Part shown: positions 52,882 to 60,456 of the stretch, in pieces
Numbering within the stretch: the stretch's first letter is position 1
Layout of the letters: the number at the start of each line of letters is the position of its first letter
From: Pseudomonas sp. NFACC02
GTDB lineage: Bacteria > Pseudomonadota > Gammaproteobacteria > Pseudomonadales > Pseudomonadaceae
DNA: 64,000 nt
Direction: 5' to 3'
Assembly: GCF_900110765.1 (NCBI RefSeq)
Contig: NZ_FOEO01000006.1
Span: forward strand, 62,001-126,000
Notes under the pieces: generated by a model
Told to the model about the DNA's origin: nothing
What the model saw: the letters and a program-made list of their open reading frames with translations, nothing else
Databases searched by the model: none
Made by a program: the position numbers and the translations under genes

Positions 52882-53766
52882 TCAGGAGCGCAACCGCAGA
52901 TCGTTGGCTGATTGCTTCAACAGCCTGCCCCCGGCCTGAACCAGCCAGCACGCCAGGATGAACGGCGCGGTCAGCGTCGCCAGGCCCAGACCCGAGAAAC
53001 CCGGCTGAAGGAGAATTGCCAGCAGGATCGCAAGGCCGGGCAGCCAGGGTTTATACCGCGCATGACTGAACGCCAGCGCCGCCAACGCCGGGTTGTAACC
53101 GGACAGCCCGAGCAGCGCGAGATTGCTTTCCTGTTGCCACATCGCGAACGCGACACCGCTGATGCAGCCCACCGCCGCCCACAGCGCGGCGGTGCGATTG
53201 GCGATGAGCAAACCGATCCCGATCAGCACGCCAGCGAGTGGGTGATCCAGCAGAAATACCTGACCCAGACCGGCGGGTAACGCCTGAATCAGTGTGGCGT
53301 CGGCGGACGTCGGGCCCGGCAGCGGCGCGGCGAACATCAACAGCAACCAACTGAACAGCACGAAGGGGGCCGTGTACGCCTTGAGGCAGGAAGCACGTGG
53401 TGTGCATTGAAGCCAGGCGTGCATCAGCATCGCGCTGAGCCCGCCACAGGCAATGATCAGCAACGGCGACAATGGAGACCATTCAAATCGGTAACCGATC
53501 AGCAGGCCCAGCAGCACACCGTTGTAGCTGTAGACGCCGGACTGGCGCTCGGGCTTGGCGTAGCCACGACGTTGTGCCGTCAGCAGACCGGCCACCGCGC
53601 CGAGCAATGCGCCGCCGAGGGAGGAGGGTGCGCTGATCAGAATCGCCAGCAGGCAAAACAGGCCGCACACCGGGTTGCGTTGGAGCAGCACCTGACTGAA
53701 GCCGTTAAGCAGGGCTTCGGCCCAGTCGGGGCAATGGGAGGAAGGAGCAGCTTTTAGGATTTCCAT
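52882..53766 (-). CDS. Urea transporter (UT family)
   Basis: This is a 294-residue hydrophobic protein from ATG 53766. A TTG four codons upstream is possible. The UT features are the two internal halves, each with a short pore helix: LNGFSQVLLQRNPVCGLFCL with YSYNGVLLGLLIGYRFEWSP, and LIQALPAGLGQVFLLDHPLA with GLSGYNPALAALAFSHARYK. It is a passive channel for urea. No urease genes are nearby in the window. The orientation is the same as the K+ channel, with a 45-base gap. Confidence 0.87.
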   Translation of the reverse strand: MEILKAAPSSHCPDWAEALLNGFSQVLLQRNPVCGLFCLLAILISAPSSLGGALLGAVAGLLTAQRRGYAKPERQSGVYSYNGVLLGLLIGYRFEWSPLSPLLIIACGGLSAMLMHAWLQCTPRASCLKAYTAPFVLFSWLLLMFAAPLPGPTSADATLIQALPAGLGQVFLLDHPLAGVLIGIGLLIANRTAALWAAVGCISGVAFAMWQQESNLALLGLSGYNPALAALAFSHARYKPWLPGLAILLAILLQPGFSGLGLATLTAPFILACWLVQAGGRLLKQSANDLRLRS

Positions 53767-53984
53767 GCATGTATTCAATATTTGTTTTTATTGTATACAT
53801 AGTGGCTGAGTCTGCTGTTGTGAGCAAGGCCGTGCGCGGAGCGAGGGAACAATCAGCTTGCTCACGATGGGAGTGGGCCAGTTTCATCAGTGCTGAATGC
53901 CCCATCTCATTCGTCAGCAAGCTGAATCCCACAGGTCTGCGGCCTGGACACCAGTTTGTGAGCCAATCCAGACCCTGTAGGACA

Positions 53985-54045
53985 CTTGGTTACTTGGTGT
54001 CTTTTCAAGTAACCCGCCGAAGGCGGAACAGTTTGGCCGTTAGGA
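53985..54045 (+). repeat. Solo end of the composite repeat
   Basis: TTGGTTACTTGGTGTCTTTT followed by CAAGTAACCCGCCGAAGG matches the right ends of the elements at 14065 and 25245. In the 386-base gap 53767-54152 there is also a short inverted repeat GTGAGCAAG/CTTGCTCAC (53820-53865). No gene is visible in this gap. Confidence 0.75.
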
Positions 54046-54152
54046 CAAACCAAACCCTCAGCGTCACCCCGAATAGTAGAAATGCACACCATAAAAGCCG
54101 GATCCTCCGGTTGATAAGGTGTTTCCAGTTATGGCCCTATCGCTTCTACCGA

Positions 54153-55784
54153 TTAAACCCTGAACTGCCTCAACAACCCGTTCAACTGTTCACTCAGGCC
54201 TTTGAGCTGCGCGCTCGCCGCGCTTGATTCCTCGGCCGCGACCGCTGTGCTTTGCGACAGCTGCGCCGCCTGCGTAACGTTCTGGTTGATGTCCTCCACC
54301 ACGTGGGATTGCTGCAGGGTCGCGCTCGCGATCGAGGCGTTCAGGCCATTGAGATTGCGCAGCGCCTGGCTGATCGAGGTCAGGCTCTGGCCAGCCAGAT
54401 TGGCCTGCTCGATGGTCAGTTGCGACGCGCGGCTGCTGTCGCCGATCACTTTCACGGCGGCGTCGGAGTGACTTTGCAGGCGCTCGATCATGGCCTGAAT
54501 CTCGGCAGTGGATTTTTGCGTCCGTTGCGCCAGAAGACGCACTTCATCGGCCACCACGGCGAACCCTCGGCCCTGATCGCCTGCCCGTGCCGCTTCGATC
54601 GCGGCGTTCAGGGCCAGCAAGTTGGTCTGCTCGGCGATGGAACTGATGACCTCCAGTACGCCGCCGATCTGCGTGCTTTCGCTGGACAACGTACGGATCA
54701 CCTCCACGGCCTTGTCGATGGTGCCGGACAGGTGATCGATCTGCTTCAGGCTGCTGTCGATATTGGCCTGACCTTGTTGCGCCTGGGACTCGGCATTGCG
54801 CATCTCGCTGGCGGCGTGCTCGGCGTTTTTCGCCACATCCTGCACGCCATAGGTCACTTCGTTGACCGCCGTGGCGACCTGTTCCATCTGCAGGGACTGC
54901 TGCTGGCTCCTTTCCTGGGCCTGCACGGCATTGTTGCCCAGCTCGCTGGACGCCTGCCCCAGCCCGGCGGCCGACAGTTGCAGCTCGCCGACCACCCGAC
55001 GCAGTTTGGCGGTGAAGGCATTGAAATGGGTGGCCAGTTGCGTGATCTCGTCGTTGCCTTGGGTTTCCAGGCTGCGGGTCAGGTCACTTTCACCGCTGGC
55101 GATATTGGCCATCGCGTCCACGGTGGTTTTCAGCGGGCCCGCAATGCTGCGGCCAATGAGCATCAGCAGCACGGCCATGACCAGAATGATGCCGAGGCTG
55201 ATCGACAGTGCCTTGATCACTTGTTGCTGGAACTCGGCCTGCACATCGTCGACGTACACGCCGGATCCGATGATCCAGCCCCATGGCGTGAATAACGAGA
55301 TGTAGGAGGTTTTCTGCACGGCATCACTGGCCCCCGGTTTTGGCCAGCGGTAGTGGACCAGGCCAGCACCCTTGGCCTTGGCCAGCGTCACCATCTCGTT
55401 GAAGACCTGAAAGCCATCGGGGTCTTTGATGCCCGACAAGTCTTGACCCACCAGCTTGGGGTTAGCCGGATGCATGATCATCACCGGGCGCAGATCGTTG
55501 ATCCAGAAATAGTCGGTCTGGTTGTAGCGCAACCCGCGAATGGCATCCATCGCCTGCTGCTGAGCCTGTTCTCGGGTCAGCGATCCGGCGCGTTCCAGCC
55601 CGTGGTAATAGTCGAGCAGGCCACTGGCGGTCTGCACCACGTGCATGGTCTTCTGGGCCTTGGCGTCATAGAGGTCATCGTGGATTTGTTTGAGCATGGC
55701 CACCGCCAGCATGAACAGCATCATCACAGCGACGATAAGGATCAGCCATAGACGCCGGCTGATCGAAAAATTGCGCATATTCAT
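54153..55784 (-). CDS. Methyl-accepting chemotaxis protein with sCache sensor domain
   Basis: This 543-residue receptor has a first membrane helix (about 10-32, [20 protein letters not shown]), a periplasmic single Cache_2 domain (about 35-185; [40 protein letters not shown]), a second membrane helix ([20 protein letters not shown]), HAMP, and the cytoplasmic signalling tip [20 protein letters not shown]. Related Pseudomonas sCache receptors sense short carboxylic acids such as acetate, pyruvate or lactate; the ligand here is unknown. ATG 55784 is preceded by GGAGTGACGG. A longer frame from 55949 lacks support. A FliA-type promoter is upstream. Confidence 0.93.
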   Translation of the reverse strand: MNMRNFSISRRLWLILIVAVMMLFMLAVAMLKQIHDDLYDAKAQKTMHVVQTASGLLDYYHGLERAGSLTREQAQQQAMDAIRGLRYNQTDYFWINDLRPVMIMHPANPKLVGQDLSGIKDPDGFQVFNEMVTLAKAKGAGLVHYRWPKPGASDAVQKTSYISLFTPWGWIIGSGVYVDDVQAEFQQQVIKALSISLGIILVMAVLLMLIGRSIAGPLKTTVDAMANIASGESDLTRSLETQGNDEITQLATHFNAFTAKLRRVVGELQLSAAGLGQASSELGNNAVQAQERSQQQSLQMEQVATAVNEVTYGVQDVAKNAEHAASEMRNAESQAQQGQANIDSSLKQIDHLSGTIDKAVEVIRTLSSESTQIGGVLEVISSIAEQTNLLALNAAIEAARAGDQGRGFAVVADEVRLLAQRTQKSTAEIQAMIERLQSHSDAAVKVIGDSSRASQLTIEQANLAGQSLTSISQALRNLNGLNASIASATLQQSHVVEDINQNVTQAAQLSQSTAVAAEESSAASAQLKGLSEQLNGLLRQFRV

Positions 55785-55895
55785 AACCGTCACTCCGTTC
55801 GTTGTTCTTGTATTTGCGCAAGCCGTTTCTGAGCCCGGTGTGCGTGACAGCAAATCTTCCACGTCCGTGGCTGGCAAAGCATGCCCGTCATAAGC

Positions 55896-55922
55896 GTCTC
55901 GGCTACTTAAGGCCAAACCTGA
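55896..55922 (-). promoter_or_regulatory. Candidate FliA (sigma-28) promoter for the chemoreceptor gene
   Basis: On the minus strand: TCAGGTTT, 11 bases, GCCGAGAC. This matches TAAAGTTT-N11-GCCGATAA at six and six of eight positions, with exact spacing. It is about 110 bases before the gene start. Confidence 0.55.
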
Positions 55923-56012
55923 GAGCGTTGTAATGCATTTCCTCAACAAGTCGTTGAATAATTCTTAAACGTCGTAGGAGTTGACCAAGAGGTGACGTCA
56001 TATTGTTAGAGG

Positions 56013-56030
56013 TATGGCGAAAGGCTTACA
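56013..56030 (+). promoter_or_regulatory. Possible GacA upstream activating sequence
   Basis: The right half CTTACA (56025-56030) matches the known TGTAAG-N6-CTTACA element of rsm sRNA promoters. The left half (TATGGC) is poor, while a better TGTTAG lies further upstream (56004-56009). The distance to the sRNA start (about 50-65 bases) is as expected. Tentative. Confidence 0.35.
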
Positions 56031-56075
56031 CCAAGTCGAGCGTTTCGCTATGGATTGGATCCCATTATCGACGTA

Positions 56076-56198
56076 CATTAGGCCCATCAACTGCAGCGAC
56101 GGAACGCTGCAGGATCAAGGACGATCGACCGTTGCCAGGCATTGGCGGCCGACAGGAAGTTGGACGGTCTTGCACAAACCCGCTTCGGCGGGTTTTTT
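56076..56198 (+). ncRNA. Rsm-type regulatory small RNA (RsmX/RsmY/RsmZ class), RsmA/RsmE-sequestering
   Basis: In about 120 non-coding bases there are five GGA motifs (56101, 56112, 56119, 56155, 56162). One lies in the loop of a perfect eight-pair hairpin CTGCAGCG-ACGGAA-CGCTGCAG (56091-56112). Another is in the GATC-AAGGAC-GATC loop (56113-56126), and one in CCGAC-AGGAA-GTTGG (56149-56163). The molecule ends in a strong terminator (AACCCGC-TTCG-GCGGGTT and six T). This is the architecture of GacA-controlled sRNAs that bind several RsmA/CsrA dimers and relieve translational repression. I place it in the Rsm class by structure, closest to RsmX in style. The 5' end is approximate. Confidence 0.78.
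56177..56198 (+). terminator. Rho-independent terminator of the small RNA
   Basis: A seven-base perfect stem AACCCGC / GCGGGTT with the stable TTCG loop runs into six T residues (two from the stem end). Confidence 0.92.
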
Positions 56199-56361
56199 CA
56201 TGCCCGCCAAATGGCCGTTGCGTCTCTACGCCTGCCCTCTGTTACAACCGTTTCGACCAAATGTCGTCGCTTAATGGAATTTCCAGCGCTTGCGCCGTTC
56301 ACAGTACGGACAACAACCCGAGTCCAGGACAGGGCCGGCCGGGCAGGCAATGGGAAGAATT

Positions 56362-56772
56362 ATGGTGGACGCAGCGCAAATGGCAGCAAACGGGCAGCAA
56401 AAAGGACTCATTCTGGTGGTGGAGGATGAGTCGATCATTCGCGATTTTGTCTGCGAGATTCTGGGTGACGAGGGGTTTTCAACCCATGCCCTGGAAAGCG
56501 CGGACGAGGCCGCGAAATTTCTCGACGACCACGCCGACCGAGTGTCGCTGCTGTTGACCGACATCCTGATGCCGGGCACGTTGAACGGTGCCGATCTGGC
56601 CAACCTGTCGGGCAACAAATGGCCGCAGATTCCGATACTCATCATGTCGGGACACGAGACGCCGGAAAGCTCTGGCGTCCAGCACGCGGTTACCTTTATT
56701 CGCAAACCCTGGAGCTTTGGTCAACTGCTCGACGGTGTCGACAAGGCGCTGCAAAGCGGCAAGGCGGTCTAG
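56362..56772 (+). CDS. Stand-alone response regulator receiver protein
   Basis: This 136-residue single receiver domain has acidic pocket VVEDES, phospho-acceptor Asp67 in LLLTDILMPGTLNG, a conserved Ser (LIMSGHE) and Lys (FIRKPW). It has no output domain, so it probably acts by protein contact or as a phosphate sink. Start choice: ATG 56362 is preceded by GGAAG; ATG 56350 is an alternative. No kinase is adjacent. It lies 163 bases after the sRNA terminator and converges with the TetR gene, four bases between the stops. Confidence 0.82.
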   Translation: MVDAAQMAANGQQKGLILVVEDESIIRDFVCEILGDEGFSTHALESADEAAKFLDDHADRVSLLLTDILMPGTLNGADLANLSGNKWPQIPILIMSGHETPESSGVQHAVTFIRKPWSFGQLLDGVDKALQSGKAV

Positions 56773-56775
56773 GAA

Positions 56776-57384
56776 TCAGCGGTCGGGCTCACACCCTTTC
56801 AGCACAAGACGAATGATGGTCTGGGCGGCGGCTTCGTAGTCAGCGTCGTCCAGCTTCGGCTTGCCGGTGACCGTCGATATCTGCCAGTCGAAATCCGCAT
56901 ACGTCTGCGTCGCGGCCCAGATGCTGAACATCAGATGGTGGGGATCGATCGGCGCTATCAGGCCGTTGTCGATCCAGCCCTGGATACAGTCGATATTGTG
57001 TTTGGCCTGACCATTGAGTTGCTCGACCTGCTCGGGCGTCAGGTGCGGTGCGCCGTGCATGATTTCGCTCGCGAAGACCTTGGACGCGAAGGGCAGCTCT
57101 TGTGAAATACGAATCTTGGAGCGGATGTAGCCGCTCAGCACCTCGGCCGGCACGCCGTCGCGATTGAAGGGCGTCGAGGCCTGAAGGATCGGCTCGATGA
57201 TACTTTCCAGTACCTCGCGGTAGAGGTTTTCCTTCGACTTGAAATAGTAGTAAACGTTGGGCTTGGGCACACCGGCCTTGGCGGCGATGTCGCTGGTTTT
57301 GGTGGCGGCGAAACCCTTGTCGGCGAATTCTTCACTGGCTGCGCGCAGGATCAGTTCTTTGTTGCGCTCGCGGATGCTGCTCAT
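56776..57384 (-). CDS. TetR family regulator, RutR-like
   Basis: This 202-residue protein has an N-terminal TetR helix-turn-helix (ILRAASEEFADKGFAATKTS, DIAAKAGVPKPNVYYYFKSK) and a C-terminal ligand and dimer domain of the YcdC/RutR type (FASEIMHGAPHLTPEQVEQL, DPHHLMFSIWAATQTYADFD). RutR controls pyrimidine use in E. coli; here neither rut genes nor another obvious target is close, so the ligand is open. ATG 57384 is favoured. The divergent neighbour starts 159 bases away and could be a target. Confidence 0.88.
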   Translation of the reverse strand: MSSIRERNKELILRAASEEFADKGFAATKTSDIAAKAGVPKPNVYYYFKSKENLYREVLESIIEPILQASTPFNRDGVPAEVLSGYIRSKIRISQELPFASKVFASEIMHGAPHLTPEQVEQLNGQAKHNIDCIQGWIDNGLIAPIDPHHLMFSIWAATQTYADFDWQISTVTGKPKLDDADYEAAAQTIIRLVLKGCEPDR

Positions 57385-57543
57385 AAAGCTGAATATCCTT
57401 GCCTGCTCGGCGGTGGCGAATGGTAGCACCGGCCTCGCGGCAGGCTCAAGACGGGTGCTGGAGGGGCCAGCGACGGCCCGACAGGTTATGCTTTGCAATC
57501 AACCCTCATGACTTCGCACGAACCCGGAAACAGGACATCGCAC

Positions 57544-58473
57544 ATGGCAGGAAGCAGTTTGCTGGTATTGATCGACGACATCGCGACCGTCCTCGATGAC
57601 GTTGCGCTGATGACCAAGATGGCGGCGAAGAAAACCGCCGGCGTGCTGGGTGACGATCTCGCCCTCAATGCGCAGCAGGTATCGGGCGTACGTGCCGAGC
57701 GCGAGTTGCCGGTGGTATGGGCCGTCGCCAAAGGCTCGTTCGTCAACAAGCTCATTCTGGTGCCAGCAGCGCTGGCGATCAGTGCATTCATTCCCTGGGC
57801 CGTCACGCCCCTGTTGATGCTCGGCGGCGCCTATCTGTGTTTCGAAGGTTTCGAAAAGCTGGCGCACAGGTTCCTGCACAGCCCACAGGACGATCAGGCA
57901 GAGCATGCGCAACTGACCGAGGCGGTGGCGAACCCGGCGACCGATCTGGTGGCGTTCGAGAAAGACAAGATCAAGGGGGCGGTGCGTACTGATTTCATTC
58001 TCTCGGCGGAAATCATCGCAATCACACTGGGCACGGTCGCCGAGGCGTCGCTGACGCAGCAGATCATCGTGCTGTCGGGCATTGCCATTGTCATGACCAT
58101 CGGTGTCTATGGCCTGGTGGGTGCCATCGTCAAGCTGGATGACGGCGGCCTGTACCTCAGCGAACTGAAAGGCGAGGGCGCACTGCGGCGCATGCAACGG
58201 GCGCTCGGGCGAGGCGTACTGAGCGCGGCTCCGTACATGATGAAAAGCCTGTCGGTCATTGGTACGGCGGCGATGTTTCTGGTGGGGGGAGGCATCCTGA
58301 CCCACGGTCTGCCTGTGCTGCACCATGGCATTGAGCGGCTGGCATCGGCCGCCGGTGGTCTATCGTTTATCGTGCCAACGCTGCTCAATGCGGTGGCGGG
58401 AATAATTGCCGGTGGTATTGTGTTGGCGGTGGTCATGGGAGCGGGAAAAATCTGGCGCCTTTTCAAGGCCTGA
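57544..58473 (+). CDS. DUF808 family inner-membrane protein
   Basis: This 309-residue protein has the DUF808 pattern: [20 protein letters not shown] at the N-terminus, [20 protein letters not shown], then several membrane helices ([60 protein letters not shown]). The E. coli relative is YedI; the function is unknown. ATG 57544 has CAGGA nine bases upstream. It is divergent from the TetR gene. The next ORF begins 30 bases after the stop. Confidence 0.87.
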   Translation: MAGSSLLVLIDDIATVLDDVALMTKMAAKKTAGVLGDDLALNAQQVSGVRAERELPVVWAVAKGSFVNKLILVPAALAISAFIPWAVTPLLMLGGAYLCFEGFEKLAHRFLHSPQDDQAEHAQLTEAVANPATDLVAFEKDKIKGAVRTDFILSAEIIAITLGTVAEASLTQQIIVLSGIAIVMTIGVYGLVGAIVKLDDGGLYLSELKGEGALRRMQRALGRGVLSAAPYMMKSLSVIGTAAMFLVGGGILTHGLPVLHHGIERLASAAGGLSFIVPTLLNAVAGIIAGGIVLAVVMGAGKIWRLFKA

Positions 58474-58503
58474 ACGCGTACTCGGTGGCGAGGTGTCGGC
58501 ACA

Positions 58504-58728
58504 ATGAACAGCCCTTTGTTTTCCAGTGTGGTTGCCTATGCCCAACACTGTGAGCGGCAGTTGGTAGAGATCCTTCATCGTCGACCGTCGCTTGATCGGC
58601 AGCAGGTCATGACGTGGGTCGATGAACAAAGCCATGCGATGAAGGACCGGGACCCTCTGGATCTTTTGCGTTCGCTCAACGCCAAGGTACGTGCCGGCAA
58701 GCCGTTGCCCTGGGAGGGCCATCCCTGA
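58504..58728 (+). CDS. Small hypothetical protein
   Basis: This is a 74-residue charged, helical protein (MNSPLFSSVVAYAQHCERQL, SLDRQQVMTWVDEQSHAMKD) with no recognised domain. GAGGTG lies eight bases before the ATG, and codon use resembles the neighbours, which supports it. It may be co-transcribed with the DUF808 gene. In the 242 bases after it I see no gene. Confidence 0.5.
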   Translation: MNSPLFSSVVAYAQHCERQLVEILHRRPSLDRQQVMTWVDEQSHAMKDRDPLDLLRSLNAKVRAGKPLPWEGHP

Positions 58729-58970
58729 GGCGTGCTCTGCCGCCGCGAACCTGTCGATCAGAATCAGCGAGCTCATCCACGGGTTGAAATCCAGCGTTAT
58801 TGAAGGTAATCGCCGACCGTTTTTACCCGGTGTCGTGGCAGGCATTTTTTCGGGACGTAGCGTGCCGGGTGAGGGGTTATCGCTGAGTGAGCGAGATGTA
58901 AACTGTCGAGCGGCCAGTGGACAGACGAAGGCGCTTGATCACTGCCGCCTGATAGGGAAGGAGAGGCTTT

Positions 58971-59267
58971 ATGCACGGATACGGAATGTCCGGTGATTTG
59001 TTGTACCTGTTTGCTTATCTGTTGACCATCGTCGCTTGGCTGTACTTGTGGCTGACGTGTGTGTTCAGCGCCAAAGTACCCTTCAAACGAAAATTGGGAA
59101 CCCACGCCTTACTGATCCTCTCGCTGGGCGTGCCCAGCCTGGCGACGCTCATGGTGGGTGGTGCGTTTCTGCTGTTTGGGCTGGAGTACATCCTCTGGAG
59201 CCTGATGGTGGTCGGGGTCGGTTTCCCCATCGCCAGCGCCCAGATGGTTCGCGCCCGCCAGAGCTGA
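58971..59267 (+). CDS. Small membrane protein
   Basis: This is a 98-residue hydrophobic protein with three predicted membrane helices (LLYLFAYLLTIVAWLYLWLT, ALLILSLGVPSLATLMVGGA, LLFGLEYILWSLMVVGVGFP). The strong ribosome-binding site GGAAGGAGAGG precedes ATG 58971. I do not recognise a family. It ends one base before the leader that is duplicated ahead of both RHS genes, so it may be the natural left neighbour of that locus. Confidence 0.6.
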   Translation: MHGYGMSGDLLYLFAYLLTIVAWLYLWLTCVFSAKVPFKRKLGTHALLILSLGVPSLATLMVGGAFLLFGLEYILWSLMVVGVGFPIASAQMVRARQS

Positions 59268-59268
59268 C

Positions 59269-60456
59269 GACCGTGCGTCGCCCTTGAGCGCTCAAGGCCG
59301 TGTTCGTGTCTAGCCTTAATCCATGGCACAGACACGGATGTCGGCACAATGAACCTTCACGCCCATACGCCTTCGCTCATGGTCATCGATGCCCGTGGGT
59401 TGTCAGTGCGCCAGGTGCGTTTCTGCCGCACCGATGATCTGTCGACTGCCGAGCCCCGGCTTGTCAGGCAGGTTTTCGACCTTCCCGGTCGGCTGGTGTC
59501 CAGCTTCGATTCCCGTCTTGATCTTCCCAATACCTCGACGATCCAAGCCCTCGGTGGCGCAGCGTTGCTCAGCAGCAGCGTCGATGCGGGCTGGCGGGTA
59601 AGGCTGTCGGGCGCATCGGGACAGGTGCTGGAGACGTGGGACAGCCGTGGTGGCCGAACGTCCATCAGCCATGACGCGCTGTTACGGCCTGTGGTGGTCG
59701 TCGAACAATTGGAGGGGCAGGCTGCCAGAGCGGTTGAGCGCTTTACGTACGGTGACGCTTCCACCGAATCCGCCGCTCATAACCAGTGCGGGCAACTGCT
59801 GCGCAGGGATGATCCTGCGGGCAGTACCGCTTTTCTGGCATTCGGTTTGACGGGGGCGTGTTTACGTCAACAGCGGCGCTTTCTATTGGAACTCGATCAG
59901 CCGGACTGGCCCGTTGCAATGTCGGAGCGTGATGCATGGCTTGAGGTTGAAGGTCATGTGTCGTCGAGTGTGGTCGGTCCATTGGGCGAAGTGCTTGAAA
60001 GCTGCGACGCTCAAGGGCATCGGCAACTAAGGCATTACGGACGCAACGGGCAGCTCAAACAAATGAGCGTGAAACTGGCCAACGCTGAATCGACGCTGGC
60101 ACTGGTCAGTGATATTCGCTACAACGCATTGGGCGCTGTGGAGCAGGAAACAGCGGGCAACGGCGTCATCAGCACCGCGGTCTATGACGCGGCAGACGGT
60201 CGTTTGCTCAGGCTGCGGGCGCAGTCTCCCGAGCGGACATTCCAGGACCTGAATTACGCCTACGACCCGGTTGGCAACGTGGTGAGCATCGAAGACGCCG
60301 CACAATCGACCGGGCATTTCAGCCAGCAGCGCACCGACCCGGTCAATCGCTATCGTTATGACAGCTTGTATCAACTGATCGAAGCCACGGGACGAGAAGT
60401 CGCAGTGTTCAATCATGGACCGCACCTGCCTTCGTTTCAGACCCTGCCCCTGGATG
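59269..60456 (+). repeat. Direct repeat, copy 1 (leader and 5' part of RHS gene)
   Basis: About 1.19 kb from 59269 matches 62228-63415 at a constant offset of 2959 bases with no gaps. It covers the 80-base leader (palindrome CCTTGAGCGCTCAAGG at 59282, and CGTGTCT...AGACACG at 59305-59336) and the first about 370 codons. Identity is very high from about 59640 on, but lower around 59530-59625, giving a mosaic pattern. Confidence 0.9.

Noticed and set aside
56003..56557. 184-codon ORF over the small RNA and the receiver gene
   Set aside because: It crosses a strong terminator and is out of frame with the clear receiver domain.
58691..58996. 101-codon ORF overlapping the ends of two small genes
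   Set aside because: Overlaps the 74-codon gene and the strong ribosome-binding site of the 98-codon gene; no start signal.
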